Source: Paraburkholderia phenazinium
GTDB taxonomy: Bacteria; Pseudomonadota; Gammaproteobacteria; Burkholderiales; Burkholderiaceae
NCBI RefSeq assembly: GCF_900100735.1
Contig: NZ_FNCJ01000005.1
Coordinates: 399,428-463,427 of the forward strand
Length of the DNA: 64,000 nt
Direction: 5' to 3'
The notes beneath the pieces were generated by a model, which did not search any database, was not told the DNA's origin, and worked only from the letters and a program-made list of their open reading frames with translations. A program made the translations under genes and the position numbers. Below are positions 27,276 to 36,527 of this stretch, in pieces (the first letter of the stretch is position 1; each line of letters begins with the position of its first letter).

Positions 27276-27644
27276 ATGAATTTCCTGACGCGCCTCCTGC
27301 TATTGCTCTCGCTTGCGCTGCTCACCGCGCACGGCGCGTCTGCGCATGAGCGTGCGGTGGATTCGCAGCACATGGCGATGCCTTCCGTAGAAGGTGCATT
27401 CGGTACCGCTGCAAACGCTCCGGCTCATTGCCCGGGGTCGGAGGCCACTGCCTCCGGCGAGCCCTGTGGTCACGACCACGCGCCGTGTTGCTGCGTCGTC
27501 ACTTGTGGCGTCCACTGCGGTGCCCTGTTCGTTGCCTTCCAGTTTGAACCCCACGCGCTCGACTCCGCGCACCCTCAATCGCTTCCCGAACCGCGGCGCG
27601 ACGGTCTGACCCACGCGCCTCCGGTGCGTCCGCCGATCGGCTGA
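27276..27644 (+). CDS. Secreted Cys/His-rich protein upstream of the multicopper oxidase
   Basis: Exported protein of 122 aa. Residues 1-24 form a signal peptide (LLLLLSLALLTAHGASA). The mature part has HMAMPSVEG, then HCPGSEATASGEPCGHDHAPCCC and TCGVHCG, a plausible soft-metal ligand cluster, and a Pro-rich tail. The layout recalls CopL-like or other small proteins encoded next to copper oxidases. The ATG at 27276 is chosen because it starts the signal peptide. It lies 152 bp before the oxidase gene. A role in copper or silver handling is inferred from context only. Confidence 0.6.
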   Translation: MNFLTRLLLLLSLALLTAHGASAHERAVDSQHMAMPSVEGAFGTAANAPAHCPGSEATASGEPCGHDHAPCCCVVTCGVHCGALFVAFQFEPHALDSAHPQSLPEPRRDGLTHAPPVRPPIG

Positions 27645-27796
27645 TGGTTCGATGCATTGCGCCGGTCTGACGGGCTCGCCCAATGCATCCCGTTAGGCAC
27701 GGCTCGGGCGGCGGCTAGCGCCGCGCGAGCCGTTTGAACCATCACGCGCGGCGGCTCAAGAGCGCCGCTGCGCAGCCCAGATTAGGGAATCGATCC

Positions 27797-29548
27797 ATGA
27801 TCCGCAGGGAATTTCTCGTCCGCGCGTTGAGCGCGGCCGCAGCGTCAGTGTTTGCGCGTGAGGCGTTTGCACAGCAAGGACAGCAAGGCGCGCACTCGAT
27901 GCACGGCATGTCCGATATGAGCGGCATGCAAGGAATGCGGAACTCGTCCGGGATGCCGGACATGCCAGGCGGCGGTATGCCGCCGTCTGTCCAACTGGCC
28001 GCGCCTGATGCGCTGCCCGCAGGTGCGCCGCTGGCTGCGTTGCGCACGCTGCCTAACGAAAGCGGCGAACCCGGCTTGTTCCGCGCAACCCTCGTCGCGC
28101 AGCCGGCTCAGCACACGCTGATTGCCGGGCACCCGACGACGTTCTGGCAGTACGGCCCCGCTGGCGGGCAACCCGCCGAAGGCGCCGGCAATGGCCCAGC
28201 TTCGGCGCAACCAGGCAGTCTTGTTGTCGGCCCCCTGATCGACGTGCGTGAAGGCGACACCGTCGAGATCCGTTTCGTGAACCGTCTGCCCGAACCGTCC
28301 ACGATTCACTGGCATGGCCTGCCGGTGCCGCCCGACCAGGACGGCAATCCATCAGACCCGGTTGCGCCCGGCGGTTCGCGTGTCTACCGCTTTACGCTGC
28401 CGCGTGGCAGCGCCGGCACTTATTGGTACCACCCGCATCCGCATGGACAATCGGCCGAGCAGGTGTTTCGCGGACTCGCGGGCCCGTTCGTGGTCCGCGC
28501 CGCCGATGATCCGCTCGCCGCCTGGCCGGAGCGGCATCTATTCTTCTCAGACCTGAAGCTGGCGAGCGACGGCGCGATCCCGCCGAACGACATGATGGAC
28601 TGGATGAACGGCCGCGAAGGGCAGTTTGTGCTCGTCAACGGCGCGCGTCGCCCACTGATCGTGGTGACGACGGACGAGCGCTGGCGAATATGGAATGGGT
28701 GTAATGCCCGCTATTTGAGATTGTCGCTGGGGGAGGGCCGTGTATTTACCCAGGTCGGTACGGATGGCGGCTTGCTGGAGCAGCCGCGTGCGGGGCTGAC
28801 AACTCTGCTGCTGGCGCCGGGTGAGCGGGCGGAACTGATGGTTTCGGCCGCTGGAGCGTCGGGCGAGGCTGCACAAGCGCAGCAATCCGCGCAATCAAGG
28901 CAGTTGGCGACTTCTGCGCAGACAGCCCGGGCGATCCTGACCGCCGAAGTCTACGACCGCCGCAAGATGGCGATGTCGCATGGCAGCCTGCCGCCCAATC
29001 CAGCTTTGCCGCTCGCAGACGTGCAGTTCGAACCGGACTCGGCAGATACCACCCAGGTCGCGCGTGTGCTTCCAGCGTCGCTGCGGGTCATTGCCCCGCT
29101 CGGGGCGCCGGCCGCACGCAAATCGGTGGTGTTCTCCGAACGCATGGACATGGCCGCGATGCACCACACCGGCCGGCCGGTTACTGGTGGGCTGCCTGGT
29201 GGTCTGCCAACCGGCATGAGCTTCATGATCAACGGTGCGACCTTCGATCCGCGCCGCATCACACTGACCAGCCGGCGCGGCGAGGTTGAACACTGGTCGA
29301 TTGAAAACCGCACGGACATGGACCACCCGTTCCATCTGCACGGCACGCAGTTTCAGGTGCTGGAGCGCGAGCAGGGCGGTGTCGCCGCGCTGGAGCCGTA
29401 CCGGGCGTGGCGCGATACCGTCAACGTGCAGCCGGGGGAGACCGTGCGCATTGCGACGGTTCAGCAGCAGGCGGGGAGGCGGATGTTCCACTGCCACATC
29501 CTCGAACACGAGGATCTCGGCATGATGGGCACGCTCAAGGTGATCTGA
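27797..29548 (+). CDS. Periplasmic multicopper oxidase (Tat signal)
   Basis: Oxidase of 583 aa. The N-terminus has IRREFLVRALSAAAASVFA, a Tat-type signal. A Met/His-rich stretch (SMHGMSDMSGMQGM) could bind Cu(I). Copper ligands are all present: HWHG (about residue 171), the HPHPHG motif, HPFHLHG, and HCHILEHEDLGMM (about residue 565) with the type-1 Cys and axial Met. It is probably a CueO/CopA-like oxidase acting in the periplasm. The ATG at 27797-27799 lies just before the twin-arginine and is preferred to an upstream start. The gene follows the Cys/His-rich protein in the same direction. Confidence 0.93.
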   Translation: MIRREFLVRALSAAAASVFAREAFAQQGQQGAHSMHGMSDMSGMQGMRNSSGMPDMPGGGMPPSVQLAAPDALPAGAPLAALRTLPNESGEPGLFRATLVAQPAQHTLIAGHPTTFWQYGPAGGQPAEGAGNGPASAQPGSLVVGPLIDVREGDTVEIRFVNRLPEPSTIHWHGLPVPPDQDGNPSDPVAPGGSRVYRFTLPRGSAGTYWYHPHPHGQSAEQVFRGLAGPFVVRAADDPLAAWPERHLFFSDLKLASDGAIPPNDMMDWMNGREGQFVLVNGARRPLIVVTTDERWRIWNGCNARYLRLSLGEGRVFTQVGTDGGLLEQPRAGLTTLLLAPGERAELMVSAAGASGEAAQAQQSAQSRQLATSAQTARAILTAEVYDRRKMAMSHGSLPPNPALPLADVQFEPDSADTTQVARVLPASLRVIAPLGAPAARKSVVFSERMDMAAMHHTGRPVTGGLPGGLPTGMSFMINGATFDPRRITLTSRRGEVEHWSIENRTDMDHPFHLHGTQFQVLEREQGGVAALEPYRAWRDTVNVQPGETVRIATVQQQAGRRMFHCHILEHEDLGMMGTLKVI

Positions 29549-29635
29549 GCGACCTGAAGGCTATCCGAAAGCCAGGCGCGCACGCTGAACGCCAACTCGC
29601 CCATGCGCGATGCGTGTCTCGCGTCCCAGAATGAA

Positions 29636-29660
29636 GAAACCCGGCACGAAGCCGGGTTTC
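29636..29660 (-). terminator. Terminator-like hairpin after csp
   Basis: Perfect stem GAAACCCGGC / GCCGGGTTTC with a 5-base loop, 24 bp after the cold-shock gene stop on the minus strand and also downstream of the oxidase. Only a short T-rich stretch follows. Confidence 0.65.
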
Positions 29661-29683
29661 CAGGGTACGGGTATCGAACAGAT

Positions 29684-29890
29684 TCAGGCTGCGGCCTGGA
29701 TGTTCGATGCCTGCTTGCCTTTGGGGCCTTGCACGACCTCAAAGCTAACCTTCTGGCCTTCCTTCAGGGTTTTGAACCCATTCATCTGGATGGCCGAAAA
29801 GTGTGCAAACAGATCCTCACCGCCTTCGTCGGGCGTAATGAATCCGAAACCTTTCGCGTCATTGAACCATTTGACCGTACCAGTTGCCAT
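29684..29890 (-). CDS. Cold-shock domain protein (CspA/CspD family)
   Basis: Nucleic-acid-binding protein of 68 aa with RNP-1 KGFGFI and RNP-2 DLFAHF in the five-strand cold-shock fold, starting [21 protein letters not shown] lies before the ATG. It is divergent to clpS-clpA, the same order as E. coli cspD-clpS-clpA, so it may be the CspD equivalent; sequence alone cannot separate Csp subfamilies. Confidence 0.95.
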   Translation of the reverse strand: MATGTVKWFNDAKGFGFITPDEGGEDLFAHFSAIQMNGFKTLKEGQKVSFEVVQGPKGKQASNIQAAA

Positions 29891-30031
29891 ACCTACTTCC
29901 CCTGTAACTCATGACACCACCACGAGCCCTCGAAAAGCTTAACGGCCGCGGGTATGCAGCCGCTCCCTCCTCACAAGCTCACCATCGGCATTTTTTCGAA
30001 TATGTGGCTGACTGAAAAAAGTGCCAGCTTG

Positions 30032-30060
30032 ATTGTTGAGGCTCTTTATTCGAGTGTCAA
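30032..30060 (-). promoter_or_regulatory. Sigma-70 promoter of the cold-shock gene
   Basis: On the minus strand a perfect -35 TTGACA (30055-30060) and AACAAT (30032-30037) are 17 bp apart. Transcription would start near 30025, giving an untranslated leader of about 135 nt, typical of cold-shock mRNAs. The remaining gap to clpS (30061-30472) shows no gene. Confidence 0.7.
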
Positions 30061-30472
30061 GAAAATTTTGAGACCGGTCCCGGCGCGTTGCAAACACCCC
30101 ATTTCCAGGGTTTTTCCCGCTTTTCTTATGTGCGGTGGCGCAACCCTCTCGTCTTGAAAAGTCGCATAATCGACTCACATGCAGTTCTGCGAGCCGGTGC
30201 TCCCGCAAGTATTACCGTATGACGGCGAGGTGACATGTCCTTGGCCGTCGTGCAGGCGCTCAGCTTGCCGGAGCAGGTTGTGCGATACTCGATCCAACTG
30301 CACTGCAACAGCAGTGGCAACGACTTTCAGGAGGGCCGGCTCCGCAATCGGCTCCGTGCAAGACGCACGCGTGGCAGGCAATGCCGTCACGTGGGGACGA
30401 ACAAGGGTCGCCGGATCGCCGGTGGGGTTTTGACAGGATTGCGGGCCTGTCCGAGTTGTTTAGAATGGGTGT

Positions 30473-30787
30473 ATGGCAATTATCCCGGACAAGCAGGACG
30501 GCACCGTACTGGAGCGGCAGGAAAAAAAGCTGAAGCCGCCTTCCATGTATAAGGTGGTGCTGTTGAACGACGACTTCACGCCAATGGAATTTGTCGTGAT
30601 GATCGTGCAGGAATACTTCAATAAAGATCGTGAAACCGCAACGCAGATTATGTTGAAGGTGCATCGCGAAGGTAGGGGAGTTTGTGGGGTCTATACGCGG
30701 GACATCGCGTCGACCAAAGTCGAGCAAGTCGTTACCCACGCACGGCAGGCCGGGCATCCGCTGCAGTGTGTGATGGAGGAAGCATGA
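30473..30787 (+). CDS. clpS: ATP-dependent Clp protease adaptor ClpS
   Basis: Adaptor of 104 aa that delivers N-degron substrates to ClpAP. It has the ligand-pocket motif [16 protein letters not shown] and the ClpA-binding [13 protein letters not shown], with H at the usual position (VHREG). It overlaps clpA by 4 bp (ATGA), so it is translationally coupled. The ATG has no strong ribosome-binding site; a TTGACA lies at 30430-30435 but no well-spaced -10 follows. Confidence 0.96.
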   Translation: MAIIPDKQDGTVLERQEKKLKPPSMYKVVLLNDDFTPMEFVVMIVQEYFNKDRETATQIMLKVHREGRGVCGVYTRDIASTKVEQVVTHARQAGHPLQCVMEEA

Positions 30788-33081
30788 TTGCCCAGGAACT
30801 GGAAGTCAGCTTGCACATGGCGTTTATGGAAGCACGCCAGGCGCGGCACGAGTTCATTACGGTCGAACATCTTTTACTGGCCCTGTTGGACAATCCGACG
30901 GCCGCAGAGGTGTTGCGAGCCTGCGCGGCCAACATCGAGGATCTGCGCCAGAACCTGCGCAACTTCATTCATGACAACACGCCGACCGTGCCAGGCACGG
31001 ACGACGTCGACACGCAGCCCACGCTGGGTTTCCAGCGCGTGATCCAGCGTGCCATCATGCATGTGCAGTCCACCTCGAATGGCAAGAAGGAAGTGACCGG
31101 CGCGAACGTGCTGGTTGCGATCTTCGGCGAAAAGGACTCGCACGCCGTCTACTACCTGCAACAGCAGGGTGTGACGCGTCTGGACGTGGTGAATTTCATC
31201 TCGCACGGCATTGCCAAGACCAGCAGCACCGACGCCGCCAAGGCGAGCGATGCGAATGCCGAGTCTGACGAAGCCGCTGCGCAGAAAGAAACGCCGCTCG
31301 CCCAGTTCACGCAGAACCTGAACCAGATGGCGAAAGACGGCCGCATCGACCCGCTGATCGGGCGCGAATCGGAAGTCGAACGTGTGGTGCAGGTGCTGTG
31401 CCGCCGGCGCAAGAACAATCCGCTACTGGTCGGTGAGGCCGGTGTCGGCAAGACCGCGATCGCCGAAGGGCTCGCCTGGCGCATCACGCGCGGCGAAGTG
31501 CCGGATATTCTAGCCGATGCGCAGGTGTATTCGCTCGACATGGGCGCGCTGCTGGCCGGTACTAAATACCGGGGCGATTTCGAGCAACGCCTGAAAACGG
31601 TCCTCAAGGAATTGAAGGAACGTCCGCACGCGATTCTGTTCATCGACGAAATCCATACGCTGATCGGCGCAGGCGCTGCCTCGGGCGGCACGCTGGATGC
31701 ATCGAATCTGCTGAAGCCGGCACTGTCGTCGGGCACGCTCAAGTGCATCGGCGCGACGACCTTCACCGAATACCGCGGCATCTTCGAAAAAGATGCGGCC
31801 CTGTCACGCCGCTTCCAGAAGGTGGATGTGACCGAGCCGACCGTCGAACAGACGGTGGCGATCCTGCGTGGCCTGAAGTCGCGTTTCGAAGAGCACCATG
31901 GCGTGAAGTACTCGTCGGGTGCGCTGTCGGCGGCGGCTGAACTGTCGGCACGCTTCATCACGGATCGTCATCTGCCGGATAAGGCCATTGACGTAATCGA
32001 CGAAGCGGGCGCAGCGCAACGCATCCTGCCGAAGTCGAAGCAGAAGAAGACGATCGGCAAGGGCGAGATCGAGGAAATCATCTCGAAGATCGCGCGCGTG
32101 CCGGCGCAAAGCGTGTCGCAAGACGACCGCAGCAAGCTGCAAACGCTGGATCGCGACCTGAAGAGCGTGGTGTTCGGGCAAGACCCGGCCATCGACGCGC
32201 TGTCGGCGGCGATCAAGATGGCGCGCGCAGGCCTCGGCAAGCTGGACAAGCCGATCGGCGCGTTCCTGTTCTCGGGCCCGACTGGTGTGGGCAAGACCGA
32301 AGTGGCGAAGCAACTGGCGTTCACGCTGGGTATCGAGCTGATCCGCTTCGACATGTCCGAGTACATGGAACGTCACGCGGTGAGCCGTTTGATTGGCGCG
32401 CCGCCGGGCTATGTCGGGTTCGACCAGGGTGGTCTGCTGACCGAAGCTGTGACGAAGAAGCCGCACTGCGTGCTGCTGCTCGACGAAATCGAGAAAGCGC
32501 ATCCGGACATCTACAACGTGCTGCTGCAGGTGATGGACCACGGCACGCTGACGGACAACAACGGTCGCAAGGCGGATTTCCGCAACGTCATCATCATCAT
32601 GACGACGAATGCGGGCGCCGAGGCAATGGGCAAATCGGTTATCGGCTTCACCACGCGCCGCGAAACCGGCGACGAGATGGTCGACATCAAGCGCATGTTC
32701 ACGCCGGAGTTCCGTAACCGTCTGGACGCGACGATCAGCTTCCGCTCGCTCGATGAAGAAATCATCATGCGCGTGGTCGACAAGTTCTTGATGCAACTGG
32801 AAGATCAGTTGCATGAGAAGAAGGTCGATGCGCTCTTCACCGACGCACTGCGCAAGCATCTCGCCAAGCACGGTTTCGATCCGCTGATGGGCGCGCGTCC
32901 GATGCAGCGTCTGATCCAGGACACGATCCGTCGTGCGCTGGCCGACGAACTGCTGTTCGGCAAGCTGATGAGCGGTGGCCGCGTGACGGTGGATGTGGAT
33001 GCCGAAGACAAGGTGCAGCTCACGTTCGACGAAACGCCGGCTCCGCGCAATCCGAATCCGGAAGCGGTCGAAGTCGAGTAA
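30784..33081 (+). CDS. clpA: ATP-dependent Clp protease ATP-binding subunit ClpA
   Basis: Unfoldase of 765 aa that feeds ClpP. The N-domain covers residues 1-150 with the ClpS-binding surface, followed by a linker. AAA+ module 1 has Walker [10 protein letters not shown] and LFIDEIHTL. Module 2 has [20 protein letters not shown] and a sensor-2 GARPMQR. The D2 module carries the ClpP-binding loop position (VIGFTTRR region). The ATG at 30784 overlaps clpS; a longer reading from 30682 is not supported. Confidence 0.97.
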   Translation: MIAQELEVSLHMAFMEARQARHEFITVEHLLLALLDNPTAAEVLRACAANIEDLRQNLRNFIHDNTPTVPGTDDVDTQPTLGFQRVIQRAIMHVQSTSNGKKEVTGANVLVAIFGEKDSHAVYYLQQQGVTRLDVVNFISHGIAKTSSTDAAKASDANAESDEAAAQKETPLAQFTQNLNQMAKDGRIDPLIGRESEVERVVQVLCRRRKNNPLLVGEAGVGKTAIAEGLAWRITRGEVPDILADAQVYSLDMGALLAGTKYRGDFEQRLKTVLKELKERPHAILFIDEIHTLIGAGAASGGTLDASNLLKPALSSGTLKCIGATTFTEYRGIFEKDAALSRRFQKVDVTEPTVEQTVAILRGLKSRFEEHHGVKYSSGALSAAAELSARFITDRHLPDKAIDVIDEAGAAQRILPKSKQKKTIGKGEIEEIISKIARVPAQSVSQDDRSKLQTLDRDLKSVVFGQDPAIDALSAAIKMARAGLGKLDKPIGAFLFSGPTGVGKTEVAKQLAFTLGIELIRFDMSEYMERHAVSRLIGAPPGYVGFDQGGLLTEAVTKKPHCVLLLDEIEKAHPDIYNVLLQVMDHGTLTDNNGRKADFRNVIIIMTTNAGAEAMGKSVIGFTTRRETGDEMVDIKRMFTPEFRNRLDATISFRSLDEEIIMRVVDKFLMQLEDQLHEKKVDALFTDALRKHLAKHGFDPLMGARPMQRLIQDTIRRALADELLFGKLMSGGRVTVDVDAEDKVQLTFDETPAPRNPNPEAVEVE

Positions 33082-33110
33082 GCGCTCAGTTTCTCGCAGC
33101 AAGCAAAGTA

Positions 33111-33146
33111 AAACGGCGCGGGCCGCAAAGCCCGTGCCGTTTTTTT
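33111..33146 (+). terminator. Rho-independent terminator of clpSA
   Basis: Stem AAACGGC-g-CGGGC / GCCCG-t-GCCGTTT with a T-run at 33140-33146, 30 bp after the clpA stop. Confidence 0.9.
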
Positions 33147-33217
33147 ATTGCCGCTTCAGATAATCGTAGTGCCGCCAGCGCGGCCACGGTCTAGCGCGAG
33201 AGCGCTAGAGCAAAACC

Positions 33218-33664
33218 TCAGTGCTTGCCGGTACTGCCAAAACCACCTGCACCGCGCTCGCTCTCCGCGAAATCGTCGACGATATTGAATTCAGCCTGTA
33301 CGACCGGCACGATCACAAGTTGCGCGAGCCGTTCCATCGGGTTCAGCGTGAACGCGGTTTGCCCGCGGTTCCACGTCGAGATCATCAGTTGACCTTGATA
33401 ATCCGAGTCGATCAAACCCACCAGATTCCCCAGCACGATGCCGTGCTTATGTCCCAGGCCCGAACGCGGCAGGATCAAGGCCGCATAGCCGGGATCGCCG
33501 ACGTGAATCGCCAGACCCGTCGGCACCAGCGCGGTTTCGCCGGGCTGCAGCGTCAGCGGTTCGTCGAGGCACGCGCGCAGGTCGAGGCCGGCGCTGCCCG
33601 TCGTGGCGTAGGCCGGGAGCTGGTCGCGCATGCGCGCGTCGAGAATCTTCAGGTCAAGTTTCAT
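33218..33664 (-). CDS. dut: dUTP diphosphatase (dUTPase)
   Basis: Trimeric enzyme of 148 aa that hydrolyses dUTP to dUMP. All five motifs are present: [30 protein letters not shown] and [10 protein letters not shown]. It lies at the end of the ribF-ileS-lspA-coaBC cluster, all in the same direction, separated from it by the luciferase-like oxidoreductase gene. Confidence 0.96.
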   Translation of the reverse strand: MKLDLKILDARMRDQLPAYATTGSAGLDLRACLDEPLTLQPGETALVPTGLAIHVGDPGYAALILPRSGLGHKHGIVLGNLVGLIDSDYQGQLMISTWNRGQTAFTLNPMERLAQLVIVPVVQAEFNIVDDFAESERGAGGFGSTGKH

Positions 33665-33717
33665 GCAGTTCGAATGAGTGGGTAGGGTGTCAGGAAAAAT
33701 TCGGTGTAAGGCCCGGT

Positions 33718-34719
33718 TCAGCGGCCGAGCTGGAACGCCTCGGCGAGCAGTTCGTAGGAGCGCAGCCGCGCACGGTAGCTGCCGGTCACGGTCAGTACTA
33801 CCAGTTCGTCGGCCTGGAACTGCTCTTGCAGGGCGAGCATGCGTTCCGTCACGCTCTCTGGCGTGCCAATAATGCTGCGTGGCTTTTCGCGGTCGATCAC
33901 CAGTTGCTCGCGCTCGCCGTACTCCTGGGTCAGGCCTTGCTCGATCGTGGGAATGGGCGCGTTCAGCCCGTAGGCCATCTGCACGCGGCGCAGGTCGACG
34001 GCTTTCTCCAGTGCCGCCGCCTCATGCTCCGTATCCGCGCAGATCACGAACACCGCCGCGGCAAGATAGGGCTGCGCCTCGTTGCCGGGCTTGAAGCGCT
34101 CGCGATACGCCTGCGCGACCTGATGGCCGAAGTGCGCGTTGATGAAGTGGGCGAATGCGAAACGAATGCCGAGTTGCGCAGCGAGCAGGCCGCCGAATTC
34201 GCTCGAGCCGAGCATCCAGAGTTGCGGGCGGGTCTCGATCTGCGGCTGCAGCAGCACGCCCTGCGCCACATGACCCTCCGGCAGCGTGCCGTTCATCAGA
34301 CCGACCAGATCGGCCACCTGCTGCGGAAAAATATCGCCGCGGTTGTACTCGCCAGCGGCTACGGCTTGCGCGGTGCGCATATCGCCACCCGGCGCGCGGC
34401 CTACGCCGAGGTCGATGCGGTTCGGGAACAGCGCTTCGAGCATCATGAACTGCTCGGCGACCTTGAACGGGCTGTAGTACGGCAGCATGACGCCGCCGGA
34501 GCCGAGGCGAATGCGTTTGGTCACGCTGCCCAGGCGGGCCAGCATGACCTCAGGACAGGGATTGGACACGCCGCGCAGCCCGTGGTGCTCGGCGCACCAG
34601 TAGCGCGTATAGCCGAGATCGTCGGCAAGCTGCGCGAGTTCGACGGTGGCGGCGATTGCGTCCGCCACCGGGTGCCCGTCGATCACGGGCGTTTGATCGA
34701 GCACGGATAGTAGCGTCAT
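33718..34719 (-). CDS. LLM-class (luciferase-like) flavin-dependent oxidoreductase
   Basis: Flavin-dependent enzyme of 333 aa with the bacterial luciferase-like TIM barrel: [51 protein letters not shown], and [17 protein letters not shown]. The pattern is like YwcH/YhbW-type group I monooxygenases. Substrate unknown. It sits between coaBC (61 bp upstream) and dut (53 bp downstream), in the same direction, so it is likely cotranscribed but not part of the core cluster function. Confidence 0.88.
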   Translation of the reverse strand: MTLLSVLDQTPVIDGHPVADAIAATVELAQLADDLGYTRYWCAEHHGLRGVSNPCPEVMLARLGSVTKRIRLGSGGVMLPYYSPFKVAEQFMMLEALFPNRIDLGVGRAPGGDMRTAQAVAAGEYNRGDIFPQQVADLVGLMNGTLPEGHVAQGVLLQPQIETRPQLWMLGSSEFGGLLAAQLGIRFAFAHFINAHFGHQVAQAYRERFKPGNEAQPYLAAAVFVICADTEHEAAALEKAVDLRRVQMAYGLNAPIPTIEQGLTQEYGEREQLVIDREKPRSIIGTPESVTERMLALQEQFQADELVVLTVTGSYRARLRSYELLAEAFQLGR

Positions 34720-34780
34720 GACAGTACTGCTCCAAGGTGACTCAGGGTTCCGGCAAAAAGACCGCCTGGTTGCCAGGTCG

Positions 34781-35995
34781 TTACCGGATCAGGCTCGTAT
34801 CGGGCAGGCGCTTGGCGATTTCGGCAATCAATGCGCCCGCGAGCGTCCGTTTGTCCGCGCGCGGCAGTTTCGTCGCGCCGCTCGCTTCGAAAAGGACGAC
34901 TTCGTTATCGTCGAGGCCGAAGGTCAGCGGGCCGAGATTGCCGATCAGAAGCGGCACATTCTTGCGCACGCGCTTTTCTTCGCCGTGTACGTCGAGATCG
35001 CCGCTCTCCGCTGCAAAGCCGACGCAGTAGGGCGGATGTGGCAGCTTGGCCACCGCCGCCAGAATGTCCGGATTTTCAACGAAGTTGAAAGCCGGTATCG
35101 CGCGTTCGGCGGTCTTCTTGATCTTGTGGTCGCTGATGTGATCGACACGCCAGTCGGCCACCGCCGCCACGCCGATGAAGACGTCGTAGTCGGGCACCGC
35201 GCGCATCACCGCGTCGTGCATTTGCTGGGCCGTTTGCACGTCCTCGCGGATCACGCCCCACGGCGTTTCCAGCGCGACCGGCCCGGCAATCAGATGCACG
35301 TCGGCGCCGGCTTGCTGTGCCGCGCGCGCCAGCGCAAAACCCATCTTGCCGCTCGAGCGGTTAGTGATGCCGCGCACCGGGTCCAACGGTTCGAAGGTCG
35401 GACCGGCGGTCAGCAGCACACGGCGGCCGGCGAGAATCTTCGGCTGGAAAAACGAGGCAATCGCTTCGTAGGTGGCGGCGGCTTCCAGCATGCGGCCGTC
35501 GCCGACCTCGCCGCACGCCTGCGGACCGGAGTCCGGGCCGAGCACTTCGATGCCGTCGGCACGCAGTTGCGCGACGTTGCGCTGCGTGGCCGGGTTCTGC
35601 CACATCTGGCGGTTCATCGCCGGCACCACGAGCAGCGGACAATCGCGCGCCACGCATAGCGTCGCAAGCAGATCGTCGGCCATGCCGTGTGCCAGCTTGG
35701 CGAGGAAATCCGTCGAGGCCGGCGCAATGACGATCGCATCCGCTTCGCGCGACAGATCGATATGCGCCATGTTGTTCGGCACGCGCGCGTCCCACTGGCT
35801 TGTGTAGACCGGACGGCCCGACAGCGCCTGCATGGTGACGGGGGTAATGAACTGCGTCGCCGCTTCGGTCATGACGACCTGCACGGTGGCGTCTGCCTTG
35901 GTCAGCAGGCGCGTGAGTTCGGCGATCTTGTAGCAGGCAATCCCGCCGCTCATGCCGAGGACGAGATGTTTGCCTGTGAGTTCTGCGGTTGCCAA
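34781..35995 (-). CDS. coaBC: Bifunctional phosphopantothenoylcysteine decarboxylase/synthetase
   Basis: CoA biosynthesis enzyme of 404 aa. CoaC comes first (GMSGGIACYKIAELTRLL, ASTDFLAKLAHGMADDLL, VPAMNRQMW, QACGEVGDGRM). CoaB follows from about residue 195 (LTAGPTFEPLDPVRGITNRSSGKMG, KIKK, GFAAES). The start is read as TTG at 35993-35995, because GGAGG lies 6 nt before it and the product then begins MATAELTGKHLVLGMSGG. It lies 28 bp after lspA. Confidence 0.95.
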   Translation of the reverse strand: MATAELTGKHLVLGMSGGIACYKIAELTRLLTKADATVQVVMTEAATQFITPVTMQALSGRPVYTSQWDARVPNNMAHIDLSREADAIVIAPASTDFLAKLAHGMADDLLATLCVARDCPLLVVPAMNRQMWQNPATQRNVAQLRADGIEVLGPDSGPQACGEVGDGRMLEAAATYEAIASFFQPKILAGRRVLLTAGPTFEPLDPVRGITNRSSGKMGFALARAAQQAGADVHLIAGPVALETPWGVIREDVQTAQQMHDAVMRAVPDYDVFIGVAAVADWRVDHISDHKIKKTAERAIPAFNFVENPDILAAVAKLPHPPYCVGFAAESGDLDVHGEEKRVRKNVPLLIGNLGPLTFGLDDNEVVLFEASGATKLPRADKRTLAGALIAEIAKRLPDTSLIR

Positions 35996-36023
35996 CGAAA
36001 GCCTCCGAGACAAAGCAACAGCG

Positions 36024-36527
36024 TTAGCGCGAGCCGCGTACGCGCCGCAATTCGTCGAGTACCAGCAGGATCGCGCCGATCGTAATCGCGCTATCGGCGA
36101 GGTTGAACGCCGGCCAGTGCCAGCTTCCCACGTGGAAATCGAGGAAGTCGATCACGTGGCCGTACGCCAGCCGGTCGATCACATTGCCGAGCGCTCCGCC
36201 CAGAATCAGCGCCAGGGCCGCGCAGAACATCTTCTGCGTGCCGTGGCGCTTGAGCAGATAGCAGATCACCAGCGCCGCGACGATGCCGAGCGCCGTGAAA
36301 GCCCAGCGCTGCCAGCCGCCCGCCATGGCGAGGAAGCTGAAGGCGGCGCCGCGGTTGTAGACCAGAATGAGGTTGAAAAACGGCGCCACCTCATGCGGCA
36401 CACCGTAAGAAAACACCTTCTGGACTGCAATCTTCGTGAGCTGGTCGAACAGAATCACGATCAGCGCCACGCCAAGCCACGGTGCCAGCGAACCGCTGCT
36501 GGCGGGTTTTGACAGTGTTCTTGCCAT
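36024..36527 (-). CDS. lspA: Lipoprotein signal peptidase
   Basis: Inner-membrane aspartyl peptidase of 167 aa with four helices that cleaves prolipoprotein signal peptides. Conserved blocks include [46 protein letters not shown], with the two catalytic Asp in VIDRL and NLADS. The ATG overlaps the ileS stop (TAATG), so it is coupled to ileS. Confidence 0.96.
   Translation of the reverse strand: MARTLSKPASSGSLAPWLGVALIVILFDQLTKIAVQKVFSYGVPHEVAPFFNLILVYNRGAAFSFLAMAGGWQRWAFTALGIVAALVICYLLKRHGTQKMFCAALALILGGALGNVIDRLAYGHVIDFLDFHVGSWHWPAFNLADSAITIGAILLVLDELRRVRGSR

Noticed and set aside
30430..30466. clpS promoter from TTGACA at 30430 to TAGAAT at 30461
   Set aside because: The gap between the elements is 25 bp, too long for sigma-70, and the start would be at the ATG.
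34719..34781. Riboswitch between coaBC and the flavin oxidoreductase
   Set aside because: The 61-bp gap is too short for a TPP or FMN riboswitch and the conserved blocks are not seen.
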